Source: Campylobacter showae
GTDB lineage: Bacteria > Campylobacterota > Campylobacteria > Campylobacterales > Campylobacteraceae
Direction of reading: 5' to 3'
NCBI RefSeq assembly: GCF_900573985.1
Contig: NZ_UWOK01000002.1
Coordinates: 186,001 to 250,000 of the forward strand
DNA length: 64,000 nucleotides
Positions 41,415 through 49,998 of this stretch are shown here, piece by piece. Position numbers and translations under genes: made by a program. Numbering within the stretch: the stretch's first letter is position 1; the number at the start of each line of letters is the position of its first letter. The notes below the pieces were generated by a model, which was not told the origin of the DNA, did no database searches, and worked only from the letters and a program-made list of their open reading frames with translations.

Positions 41415-42316
41415 AATTAACCGGGCAAACTTCTTTTTATAGACTTATCAAAAAAGCCTTAAACGACTACGACAAAAACGATATCGTTTTAAGAAATAGC
41501 TCAAAACTAGGCCATCCCAATAAAGAAATAGAATATGTTAGGCCAAACAATGAAGAAAAGAAAAATTTTCTAGAAATAATGGTAAATTTTATGGGGCTAT
41601 ATGGCAGCTCTTCACAGCTACCAAGCTATATGCTAGATAAATTTTCAAGAAGCGATAACGAAAATTGGAAATTATTTTTTGACTTTTTTAATAATTATTT
41701 GCTATGGATATTTTTTGAGAGCGTATCCATGCAAAATTATCCCAAATCTTTTAAGAAAGATTTTAGCGATAGAATTTCAACTATATTATTTAATATTTTA
41801 GGCATAGACGACAAAGAGGTGGCCAGGTCTTATCTACCGTTTGCGCCGCTACTACTAAGCTTAAGGAGACCGAAACTACAAATACAAAGGGTATTAGAAT
41901 ATAACTTTAATCTTAAAAATAAACTTTTCATATTGGAAAATATCCCTCATCAGGTAGTTATAGAGCCAAAGCAACGAAGCCATCTAGGTAAACTAAACAA
42001 CCGCTTAAGTAAAAATTTTATACTGGGCAAGAAAGCGCTGGACTATCAAAGTAAAATGGCTATTTATATAAAGGGCATAAATTACGACGAAGCAATTAAA
42101 TATTTTCCAAAGGGGCAAAAATACGACAAACTCAAAGAAGGCGTGATTTTTCTTACAAATAACGAATTTGCCGTGGATTTATATATAAACATAAAATATT
42201 CCCCTAAAATGAATCTTAAGCTAGGGGACGACTCTCATAGCAAACTAGGCTACGGCTCCATAATAGGAAAAAACAAAAAATACTCTTATCTGATGTTTTT
42301 TAGGTTATACTCCTGA
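41411..42316 (+). CDS. tssG: Type VI baseplate protein TssG
   Basis: A 301-residue protein with a GTG start overlapping the tssF stop. The N-terminal region begins TGQTSFYRLIKKALNDYD. ENKKNFLEIMVNFMGLYGSS-like text around residues 55-75 holds the conserved NFMGLYGSSSQLPSYM (the FxGLxGxxGPLPxxy motif). The C-terminal RSHLGKLNNRLSKNFILGKK and AIKYFPKGQKYDKL continue the family pattern. TssG pairs with two TssF copies in the wedge. It is the last gene before tssM; an 87-bp gap with a TATAAT (about 42367-42372) follows. Confidence 0.88.
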   Translation: MKLTGQTSFYRLIKKALNDYDKNDIVLRNSSKLGHPNKEIEYVRPNNEEKKNFLEIMVNFMGLYGSSSQLPSYMLDKFSRSDNENWKLFFDFFNNYLLWIFFESVSMQNYPKSFKKDFSDRISTILFNILGIDDKEVARSYLPFAPLLLSLRRPKLQIQRVLEYNFNLKNKLFILENIPHQVVIEPKQRSHLGKLNNRLSKNFILGKKALDYQSKMAIYIKGINYDEAIKYFPKGQKYDKLKEGVIFLTNNEFAVDLYINIKYSPKMNLKLGDDSHSKLGYGSIIGKNKKYSYLMFFRLYS

Positions 42317-42403
42317 TATTTCATAAATCCAAATTAAGCATTCGTTTTAAATTTTAAGAAGTTGTGATATAATAAAATAATTATTTAATCAAATCTTGGA
42401 TCG

Positions 42404-45400
42404 GTGGTAAAGTTGTCTCTCTCGTTAATATCTAGAATTCTTAGTATTTTTAAAATAAAAGGCGTTTCTATTTTTATATCGCTTATTGCGATTAGTATTC
42501 TGTTTTGGCGGTATAGCCCAGATATTGCTTTTAGCGATGTATATATTTTTGCAAACACATCATCTAGGATAATAGCTCTTTGCATTTTTTGGCTAATTGC
42601 ATTCGTTATTTTCGCCTTGCGTGCAACGATCAAATTTTTCTCTTCTATAAAAGACGATAAAAGACAGCAAATAAAAGAGATAAAAAAGATATCAAACGAA
42701 TCCGTAAATAAAGCTAAAAGAAATTTTTTTATATCCGTAAAAGATGCAAAAAATACTTGGAAAAACGATATAAAATTTAAAAAAATACCGCTTGTTATGA
42801 TAATAGGAAATGAAAGAGCTGGCAAAAGTGCTTTCATTAATTATTCTAATATAGAATACCCGCTTGGAGATAGCCTTGATACATACAAAAAAATACATCA
42901 AAGTACGACCAATTTTAATCTTTACATATCAAAGAGCGGAGCTCTTATAGATACCGAAGGCATTCATTTTGCTCAAGAAGTTTTATTTAATCCATCTTCA
43001 ACAGACGAGCTTCCAGAGGATGACGTAGAAAAAAACAAAGACTTTCTCCTAAAAAAGAACATATGGAAAGAGTTTTTAAATTTCTTAAATAAAAATATTT
43101 TTCACTCTAAGTTAGGCGGCGCTATTTTAATAGTGGATACTCAACAGTTTTTAGAAAATCCGAAAGAGTACTCAAATGATCTAATAAGATACATGGTAAA
43201 AAGAGTAAACGACTGCGAAAATAGCTTGAAAATAAAATTTCCCATTTATGTGGTATTTAGCAAACTCGACCTAGTCGAAGGTATGGGTGATTACTTTAAG
43301 CTTTTTAAAGACGATGTCGCAAATAAAGCTTTTGGACTCAGCTTGCCAAATAGCTTTAATAAAGACGAGCTAGATAATGATTTTAAAGAGCTAAGCCGTT
43401 CGCTACTTTACAACATAATGAGTAAAAACTCGCTTTCTCACTCCCTTGAAGATAAAAAACGCTCTTATTTATTCTTAAAACAACTAGACAATCTGTTTGC
43501 GCTCGTAAGCGACTTTGCCTTAAAATTAAAAGATGAAAATTCATTGAAAAACAGTTCGCCGATCAAAGGCGTTTACTTTGTTAGCGCATTTCAAGAAAAC
43601 GTACCTATAAACTATCTAGTAAATACGGTGTGCGATAGATACGGTGTGAAAAAGCCGTTAGTTAGAGCCTTTAATAACTATAGCAAGCAAAGCTATTTTG
43701 TTAAATCGCTACTAAAAGATATTGTTTTTAAAGGTCACCTGGTAAACCCTAATTTAAATACAAGCCTAAGCGCGAAAATTTTAAATTACGCATTAATAGT
43801 TTTTATTTGTACCGCCACTTACTTTGCATGCAGCCATTTTCTAGGACTAAAATCGGCAAAAGAGCTAGAGGCGCAGAATGCTATGCTTTCGGTATCCACA
43901 CTACTTGACGGCCAAAGATACAAAGACTATACCCCTACTCAAAAGATAGAATTATTACGCAATCTAAAAGACGCCCTAAAAATATACCCTAGACTATTTT
44001 CGGGGGATACTAAATTTGAATATCCTCTTTTGGATATATCCTACAAAGGTTTTAAGTCCGCCAAAGACTTGTATACGGAGCTAACGATAGATTTTCTTAA
44101 AAATACCATTCTTGTCGAGATGGAAAATATGTTAGAGACCGAGACAAACCCGGACAATCTCATAAAAGCCTTTTATATGTACCAATCGTTGTTTGATAAA
44201 GATTTTATAAATGCTAATTTGTTTAAAATTTGGATCAAGACAAATTGGGCTAAATTTGAAAAATACAACGTAAATCAAAACGATTTTTTATCACACGTCG
44301 ATAGCGTATTAAATGCCGATTTAAAAGATATACCTCAAAATTTAAATTCTATCAAAGTAGCCAATGACAAACTTGTAAAAGTAGAAAGATTGGAAAGGCT
44401 ATATTCTCTTTTGGAATTTATATCTTATAAAAATGAAAAAGAATTTTACGATATAAAAAAAGAAATTTCCGGAATTAACGGCGTTATCGAAAACAGCAAC
44501 GCCTTTGAGCCGTTTAATAAAATTTATACCAAAGAGGGCATGAGGCAGTTCTTATCAAATCTAAGCTCCTACATAGACGACTCGGCGAATATCGAAAAAT
44601 GGCTATTTCAAAACAAACAAGCAAGCGTACTTGATGCAAACGAAGATAAATCGGCTCTGCGCTTAGGCATAGCTAGGCTGTATTTACAAAAATACCGTTC
44701 CAGATGGATGACCGTGATAAGCGGCATAACGCCTAAAAAATTTAACTCCAGAAAAGAGACTTTAGATGAACTAGAGATATTATCGAAAGTTAAAAATCCG
44801 GTAAATTCGCTTGTAGATACGCTAAATGCAAATACTATTCTAACCGACGAAACTTTCTTAAAATACATATACAGTCTTGGCTATCCTTCTACCGAGATTA
44901 GAAAACTATTTTCAAATTTTAGCTCTGATTTTAGCCCGTACCATACGCTAAACGATAGCTCGAAAGAAAACGGCATACTAAATACCATAAGCGACGATGT
45001 ATCTAAAATCCATAAAAAAATCCTCGACTTTAACTATGAGATGTTACAAAGCGAAAATGACAAAATAACTTATGTAATGGGCGGCGTCAAAAATGAAAAC
45101 GACCCGTTTATAGTTTTAAATAACGACTCAAAAATGCTACCTAAAGAGCTTATGAACTACTATCAGCAAGTATCTAAGCTGTCTTGGAAGCAGGTAGAGT
45201 CGGGAGCCTCTACTCTATTAAATACGGCATGGCAGGATGAAATTTACAGCCTTTACGCAAACGAAATAATGCCGTTTTACCCATTTGACGAGACGGCGGC
45301 ACAGTCCGTTAGTATACAATCATTTAAAGCTTTTTTCGGGAAAAACGGGGCTTGGAATCAGTTTTACGATAGATTTTTAAAGAAAATTTTAACCAAAGGG

Positions 45401-45919
45401 ACAAACGGCTACAGAGTAAAATCGGCGTATGCGAAAGATTTTAAATTTAGCAAGAGTTTCTTAGAAAACATATCCGTGATAGACAATATAGCAAATACCA
45501 TGCTTGATCTAAACGACGAGATTAAAATCAACTTCTATATTAAAGCCATTGATTTATCGGCGGATTTTAGCAACATCAACGTTTCGTCGGTAAATGATAA
45601 AAGCATAACCTACGATCATACGTTGCCTTCAAGTCTTCACATAACGCCTAAAGATTTTGATACCTCCTCGCAGATCAAATTTGCGGCCAAATTTCAAAAC
45701 GGTAATAAAATCGAGCAAAAAACGTTTAGCGGAGAGTGGGCATGGCATAGGCTTTTGCGAAATTCAAGCTATAACTCTGAGCAGGGTAAATATTCTCTTT
45801 ATCTTAATCCGCAAGAAAAATACTACTTCGGATTTGACGTAACGCCTAATAATGCCGAACTGATGGAACTTTTAAGAAATATATCTTCATTTAAGTTGCC
45901 TAAAAATATTTTAAATTAA
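42404..45919 (+). CDS. tssM: Type VI inner-membrane core protein TssM (IcmF-like)
   Basis: A 1171-residue protein with a GTG start. Two N-terminal membrane helices lie at about 20-36 and 56-72, with a third at about 462-484 (ILNYALIVFICTATYFACSH), as usual for TssM. Between them lies the cytoplasmic NTPase domain with a Walker A motif GNERAGKS (135-142). The large periplasmic part contacts TssJ and ends with EWAWHRLLRNSSY and YYFGFDVTP, conserved in IcmF C-termini. It forms the channel of the membrane complex with TssL and TssJ. Since tssL has lost its anchor here, complex assembly may fail. Confidence 0.95.
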   Translation: MVKLSLSLISRILSIFKIKGVSIFISLIAISILFWRYSPDIAFSDVYIFANTSSRIIALCIFWLIAFVIFALRATIKFFSSIKDDKRQQIKEIKKISNESVNKAKRNFFISVKDAKNTWKNDIKFKKIPLVMIIGNERAGKSAFINYSNIEYPLGDSLDTYKKIHQSTTNFNLYISKSGALIDTEGIHFAQEVLFNPSSTDELPEDDVEKNKDFLLKKNIWKEFLNFLNKNIFHSKLGGAILIVDTQQFLENPKEYSNDLIRYMVKRVNDCENSLKIKFPIYVVFSKLDLVEGMGDYFKLFKDDVANKAFGLSLPNSFNKDELDNDFKELSRSLLYNIMSKNSLSHSLEDKKRSYLFLKQLDNLFALVSDFALKLKDENSLKNSSPIKGVYFVSAFQENVPINYLVNTVCDRYGVKKPLVRAFNNYSKQSYFVKSLLKDIVFKGHLVNPNLNTSLSAKILNYALIVFICTATYFACSHFLGLKSAKELEAQNAMLSVSTLLDGQRYKDYTPTQKIELLRNLKDALKIYPRLFSGDTKFEYPLLDISYKGFKSAKDLYTELTIDFLKNTILVEMENMLETETNPDNLIKAFYMYQSLFDKDFINANLFKIWIKTNWAKFEKYNVNQNDFLSHVDSVLNADLKDIPQNLNSIKVANDKLVKVERLERLYSLLEFISYKNEKEFYDIKKEISGINGVIENSNAFEPFNKIYTKEGMRQFLSNLSSYIDDSANIEKWLFQNKQASVLDANEDKSALRLGIARLYLQKYRSRWMTVISGITPKKFNSRKETLDELEILSKVKNPVNSLVDTLNANTILTDETFLKYIYSLGYPSTEIRKLFSNFSSDFSPYHTLNDSSKENGILNTISDDVSKIHKKILDFNYEMLQSENDKITYVMGGVKNENDPFIVLNNDSKMLPKELMNYYQQVSKLSWKQVESGASTLLNTAWQDEIYSLYANEIMPFYPFDETAAQSVSIQSFKAFFGKNGAWNQFYDRFLKKILTKGTNGYRVKSAYAKDFKFSKSFLENISVIDNIANTMLDLNDEIKINFYIKAIDLSADFSNINVSSVNDKSITYDHTLPSSLHITPKDFDTSSQIKFAAKFQNGNKIEQKTFSGEWAWHRLLRNSSYNSEQGKYSLYLNPQEKYYFGFDVTPNNAELMELLRNISSFKLPKNILN

Positions 45920-45927
45920 GGAAGATT

Positions 45928-46833
45928 ATGGAGCAAATAGCCGTTACTATACAGAATTTAGAAAATGCCGCAAACTACTCGTCTAAATTTTATATCTTTG
46001 ATGAAAACGGCGGCGATATAGGAAGCGATAGCGGCGTAACCTTTAGATGTCAAGATTCAGATGGAGCCATACTCGCCAGGCATGCACGCATAGGTTATGA
46101 AGAGGGATTTTTTACGATATCTTCATATGAAAACTGCGATATATTTTACGCCGATTCTTTTTCAAAGATCGCAAGCGACTACGAAACGGTTGTTAATGAG
46201 GGGGACGTGTTTAGGGTAGGGAGCTTAAAACTCATGTTTATAAATCCCTCAAAACTAGAAGAATATGCTGCTAAAACGCAAAAACTAATAGAAAATACCC
46301 CTAGTTTCGACAAGCTTGACGATGTGCGCCTTGAGCCTAGAGGTAAGCTTTTAAATGTTGATTTTAAAGAGCAACCTGATATCAATATATTTCCGAAAGA
46401 AGATGACGAATTTTATATCAAAAACGACTCTCCTGCAAAGGCGACCGAGCCAAATCCCGCATATGCTCCAAAACCTTTTACGCAAAACATGATATCTTCG
46501 CAAACATTAAACGATCTAACGCAAAAACTACTGGGTCAACTTAGAAACGAAATCGCGCCAAACACGATAGAGTCAAATTCCGCCACTCTAAGCGTAGCCG
46601 ATCTGGAAGCCATACTCTCCACCATACGCCTAACCGACTCTACAAAGCTAATCAACTCCGTCTTATTGCAGCTAGTATGCAAGGAGTTATACTCCCATAT
46701 GTATGATATAGTCGAAAACAATTCGTTTTTTAAGTACCTATCCGGGTCTATTACCAAAAGTACTCAGGAAAAAAAAGAGTCCTTTGAATATTTAGTACTA
46801 AAGGCTCTAGAAAGCTATATCTCAAAAAAATAA
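45928..46833 (+). CDS. FHA-domain protein of the type VI locus (TagH/Fha-like)
   Basis: A 301-residue protein. The N-terminal 110 residues fit an FHA fold: the GGDIGSDSGVTFRC strand, ARHARIGYEEGFFTISSYEN, and GDVFRVGSLKLMFINP. The rest is a helical region with LSVADLEAILSTIRLTDSTK. FHA proteins bind phosphothreonine and in many systems control secretion after phosphorylation by PpkA. No kinase is visible in the window. It is 8 bp downstream of tssM and last in the rightward operon, before the shared terminator at 46848. Confidence 0.75.
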   Translation: MEQIAVTIQNLENAANYSSKFYIFDENGGDIGSDSGVTFRCQDSDGAILARHARIGYEEGFFTISSYENCDIFYADSFSKIASDYETVVNEGDVFRVGSLKLMFINPSKLEEYAAKTQKLIENTPSFDKLDDVRLEPRGKLLNVDFKEQPDINIFPKEDDEFYIKNDSPAKATEPNPAYAPKPFTQNMISSQTLNDLTQKLLGQLRNEIAPNTIESNSATLSVADLEAILSTIRLTDSTKLINSVLLQLVCKELYSHMYDIVENNSFFKYLSGSITKSTQEKKESFEYLVLKALESYISKK

Positions 46834-46847
46834 TACTATATAAATTT

Positions 46848-46874
46848 AAGCAAGCTCGTTTAACGGGCTTGCTT
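46848..46874. terminator. Bidirectional terminator between the two operons
   Basis: AAGCAAGCTCG (46848-46858) pairs with CGGGCTTGCTT (46864-46874) with one G-T wobble and a 5-nt loop. It lies between the 3' ends of the rightward FHA gene and the leftward effector block. Confidence 0.8.
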
Positions 46875-46879
46875 AATAC

Positions 46880-48232
46880 CTAATCCTTAATATTATGCTC
46901 TTTAGCATACTCTTCTATCTTATCTTTTAGATCTTTTGGGAAGCTAGGTTTATACATAGCAGGAGTTAAAGGATTTAGTCTTTTATCCAGTTTACCCGAT
47001 TCATACATTCTTTTTAGTTCTTCTGGGGTATTATAGTACGGTGCGTTAGGATAACCTTCGGGAGGAGTTAGGGACATTATTTTGGATTCTAGCAGGGTGG
47101 AGTCGATGTAGAGGGAGATGTCTTTAGCGGTCATTTCTTTTGGAAAGCCTTTTTTATCGAATCTATTTGTAAAATACGGTAATTCATTATCTAGATATTT
47201 TATAAATTCCTCTCTTGTTTTTTCATTTGCGTCTATATCTCTAGGGTCAAGTAACCTACCTTCCTCTATTTCATCTCTCAAAAATTGATGAGTAGTCCCT
47301 TCTGGGTCAAAAGCCACCCCCATTCTATTAAAATCCATAATAAAATCACTCCCTACTATCTCGTCTAGATAAGGTATCATACCGTACTCGTCTAAAGGAG
47401 GGTTTTTATATAGGGCTTGGAATTCTAATGAACGGGATAGGTTTTTGTTTAGTCCTATATTGTAAGTGTAGTATTGAAAAGCATCGGATAAATACTTTAA
47501 AGCTTTTACTTCTCCTAACTGAGCGGCTAAAAATGCTCTTTGAAATTTCCTTGCTTTAAATCCTCCTACTCCTCCGCTTCCAAAGGCTTTAACGTCGCCT
47601 AATATCCCTGCGCATATATTCCACTCCCCTATAAACAAATTTGATTTTAAAGTATTTTTATTTCTCTCCACCGTATCGTAAATATCTTTGTATTCCGGTT
47701 TAGTTAGTCTTCCTTTTTCGTCTACTCTTGCTATAGCGTCATCAGGTATTTCAAGCATAGAGCATTTTAGATTACTTCTTTTTACTAGATAGATATATCT
47801 ATCTCTTTTATCCTTTAAGCTTTCATAGTATGCTTTTTCTTTTTTAGTCCAAGGAGATATTTCTTTAGAATTAGGTTTAAAGCTTAGCTTATACCAAGGC
47901 TCAAACGATAGATACTCTGTTTGTCCGTATTCGTTAGGGTTTGGATTAAAGTAGCTTGGTTTATAGTCTTTATATGGGGAGGAGTTTAGGATGTCTCTAG
48001 CAGAGAGGAGCATTTGGGAGTGTTCTTTTATTGATTGGGTGTCTGCCCCGTGATCCAACTCTGATACTGATAAATTTGTATTTTTATCAAACGGTATTTT
48101 CATGCCGTTTGGTGCTATAACTATATAAGTTTCATTATTCATTATTATTCCTTTTTGTATTGTTGTATACGCTAAATATCCTACAGATCCTAAAACTAAG
48201 ATCGATATTAAAATTTTATAACCGTTTTTCAT
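46880..48232 (-). CDS. Membrane-anchored periplasmic protein, paralogue A (possible immunity protein)
   Basis: A 450-residue protein with an N-terminal anchor (GYKILISILVLGSVGYLAY, residues 4-22) and a long periplasmic part. I do not recognise the family. It is nearly identical to the gene at 48634-49995 over three blocks: residues 1-45, about 75-310, and the last 80 (SKIMSLTPPEGYPNAPYYNT to EYAKEHNIKD). It differs in the blocks between them. Conserved flanks with divergent patches suggest diversification through duplication and gene conversion. It follows a fragment (48236-48610) that duplicates the C-terminus of the 1296-residue protein. Its position just downstream and its envelope location suit an immunity or accessory role for a type VI effector. 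That is inference. Confidence 0.7.
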   Translation of the reverse strand: MKNGYKILISILVLGSVGYLAYTTIQKGIIMNNETYIVIAPNGMKIPFDKNTNLSVSELDHGADTQSIKEHSQMLLSARDILNSSPYKDYKPSYFNPNPNEYGQTEYLSFEPWYKLSFKPNSKEISPWTKKEKAYYESLKDKRDRYIYLVKRSNLKCSMLEIPDDAIARVDEKGRLTKPEYKDIYDTVERNKNTLKSNLFIGEWNICAGILGDVKAFGSGGVGGFKARKFQRAFLAAQLGEVKALKYLSDAFQYYTYNIGLNKNLSRSLEFQALYKNPPLDEYGMIPYLDEIVGSDFIMDFNRMGVAFDPEGTTHQFLRDEIEEGRLLDPRDIDANEKTREEFIKYLDNELPYFTNRFDKKGFPKEMTAKDISLYIDSTLLESKIMSLTPPEGYPNAPYYNTPEELKRMYESGKLDKRLNPLTPAMYKPSFPKDLKDKIEEYAKEHNIKD

Positions 48233-48235
48233 CTC

Positions 48236-48610
48236 TTATCCTATAAATAGTCCATCTTCCATTATTATGGTGGTGGCTAGTCTGCCTACTAGGCGGGGAG
48301 GTGTTTGTTTAGGGCGTTCTTTTACTGCACTGTTTTTATATTCATAATATTCCTTACACCCCACATAAAGCCCTTTGATATTATTCTTGCCTATTACGTC
48401 TAAGGCTTGCAGTAGTCTTCTTGCTTTATTATCTACCTTAGACTCTTTATCGGTAGTATCCGTATTAAAGTTTCCTTCTTTAAAGTCTTGGAGTATTTCC
48501 ATAGCTTCGTTGTAGCTATCTATAGCAGATTCCATATTGGCCATACTTTTACCTCTGGTTTGAGCTTCTTTATACATCTCGTAAATTTCTCTTCTTTGCG
48601 TATAGTCCAT
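48236..48610 (-). CDS. Orphan copy of the C-terminus of the 1296-residue protein
   Basis: The ATG at 48610 gives MDYTQRREIYEMYKEAQTRG and about 124 residues in all. A TTG at 48628 would add six. From SSFMDYTQRREI to the end it repeats the last ~130 residues of the protein at 49999-53889 with no clear difference. It belongs to a tandem duplication of about 1.75 kb (46880-48628 against 48634-50393). Whether it is translated is unknown. If the C-terminus is a toxic or specificity module, this is a stored orphan module. It has no start signal of note. Confidence 0.65.
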   Translation of the reverse strand: MDYTQRREIYEMYKEAQTRGKSMANMESAIDSYNEAMEILQDFKEGNFNTDTTDKESKVDNKARRLLQALDVIGKNNIKGLYVGCKEYYEYKNSAVKERPKQTPPRLVGRLATTIIMEDGLFIG

Positions 48611-48633
48611 AAAGCTACTACTGCCCAATCTAC

Positions 48634-49995
48634 CTAATCCTTAATATTATGCTCTTTAGCATACTCTTCTATCTTATCTTTTAGATCTTTTGGGAAGCTA
48701 GGTTTATACATAGCAGGAGTTAAAGGATTTAGTCTTTTATCCAGTTTACCCGATTCATACATTCTTTTTAGTTCTTCTGGGGTATTATAATACGGTGCGT
48801 TAGGATAACCTTCGGGAGGAGTTAGGGACATTATTTTAGATTCGAGAATCCCGCTGTCTCTATTTAGAATAAGCTGTTTGTATTCTTGCACATCAGGCTC
48901 AGCCACATCATAAGGGGCTTGAAAATCAAACAGAGTTTCTTTGGCATATTTCATAAACTCTTCCCTAGTCGCTTCATTTGCATCTATATCTCTTGGATCA
49001 AGCAGTTTGCCTTCTTCAACCTGCATTCTTAGATGATTCATGGTGTCAGCTATAGGATCCAAGATTACCCCTCCCCTATTAAAATCCATAATAAAATCAC
49101 TCCCTACTATCTCGTCTAGATAAGGTATCATACCGTACTCGTCTAAAGGAGGGTTTTTATATAGGGCTTGGAATTCTAATGAACGGGATAGGTTTTTGTT
49201 TAGTCCTACCGCATACGTATAGTATTTAAAACAATCAGATAATACCCTTAAGGCTTTTACTTCTCCTAACTGAGCAGCTAAGAATAAAGCCTGGAATTCT
49301 CTTGCTTTAAATCCCCCTAAACTTCCGTTTCCAAATGCCAGGGGATTACCTAGTATTCCGGAACATATACCCCACTCCCCTATGAATAAATCCGATTTAA
49401 GGGTATTAACGTTTCTCTCCACCGTATCGTAAATATCTTTGTATTCCGGTTTAGTTAGTCTTCCTTTTTCGTCTACTCTTCCTATAGCGTCATCAGGTAT
49501 TTCAAGCATAGAGCATTTTAGATTACTTCTTTTTACTAGATAGATATATCTATCTCTTTTATCTTTTAAGCTTTCATAGTATGCTTTTTCTTTTTTAGTC
49601 CAAGGAGATATTTCTTTAGAATTAGGTTTAAAGCTTAGCTTATACCAAGGCTCAAACGATAGATACTCTGTTTGTCCGTATTCGTTAGGGTTTGGATTAA
49701 AGTAGCTTGGTTTATAGTCTTTATATGGGGAGGAGTTTAGGATGTCTCTAGCGTCTAGTAAGTATTTTGACTGGATTTCTAAATAGTCTTGCCTTGTTCT
49801 AATAGACTTGTAGGCTTTATTATTAGGGATAAGCAAATTTGTATTTTTATCAAATTTCAACTCTTGTCCATCGGGCGCTATAACTATATATGTTTCATTA
49901 TTCATTATTATTCCTTTTTGTATTGTTGTATACGCTAAATATCCTACAGATCCTAAAACTAAGATCGATATTAAAATTTTATAACCGTTTTTCAT
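48634..49995 (-). CDS. Membrane-anchored periplasmic protein, paralogue B (possible immunity protein)
   Basis: A 453-residue paralogue of the 46880-48232 product with the same N-terminal anchor and C-terminus. The most different regions are about residues 46-75 (VPNNKAYKSIRTRQDY-type text) and about 320-385 (LDPIADTMNHLRMQVEEGKL, then FDFQAPYDVAEPDVQEYKQL). It starts 3 bp after the stop of the 1296-residue gene, so the pair is coupled and this copy is probably the original partner. No domain is recognised. An immunity role is inferred from gene order, location and mosaic divergence. Confidence 0.7.
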   Translation of the reverse strand: MKNGYKILISILVLGSVGYLAYTTIQKGIIMNNETYIVIAPDGQELKFDKNTNLLIPNNKAYKSIRTRQDYLEIQSKYLLDARDILNSSPYKDYKPSYFNPNPNEYGQTEYLSFEPWYKLSFKPNSKEISPWTKKEKAYYESLKDKRDRYIYLVKRSNLKCSMLEIPDDAIGRVDEKGRLTKPEYKDIYDTVERNVNTLKSDLFIGEWGICSGILGNPLAFGNGSLGGFKAREFQALFLAAQLGEVKALRVLSDCFKYYTYAVGLNKNLSRSLEFQALYKNPPLDEYGMIPYLDEIVGSDFIMDFNRGGVILDPIADTMNHLRMQVEEGKLLDPRDIDANEATREEFMKYAKETLFDFQAPYDVAEPDVQEYKQLILNRDSGILESKIMSLTPPEGYPNAPYYNTPEELKRMYESGKLDKRLNPLTPAMYKPSFPKDLKDKIEEYAKEHNIKD

Positions 49996-49998
49996 CTC

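Noticed and set aside
42385..42837. Minus-strand open frame of 150 codons opposite the start of tssM
   Set aside because: Antisense shadow of the TssM membrane region; hydrophobicity comes from the complement.
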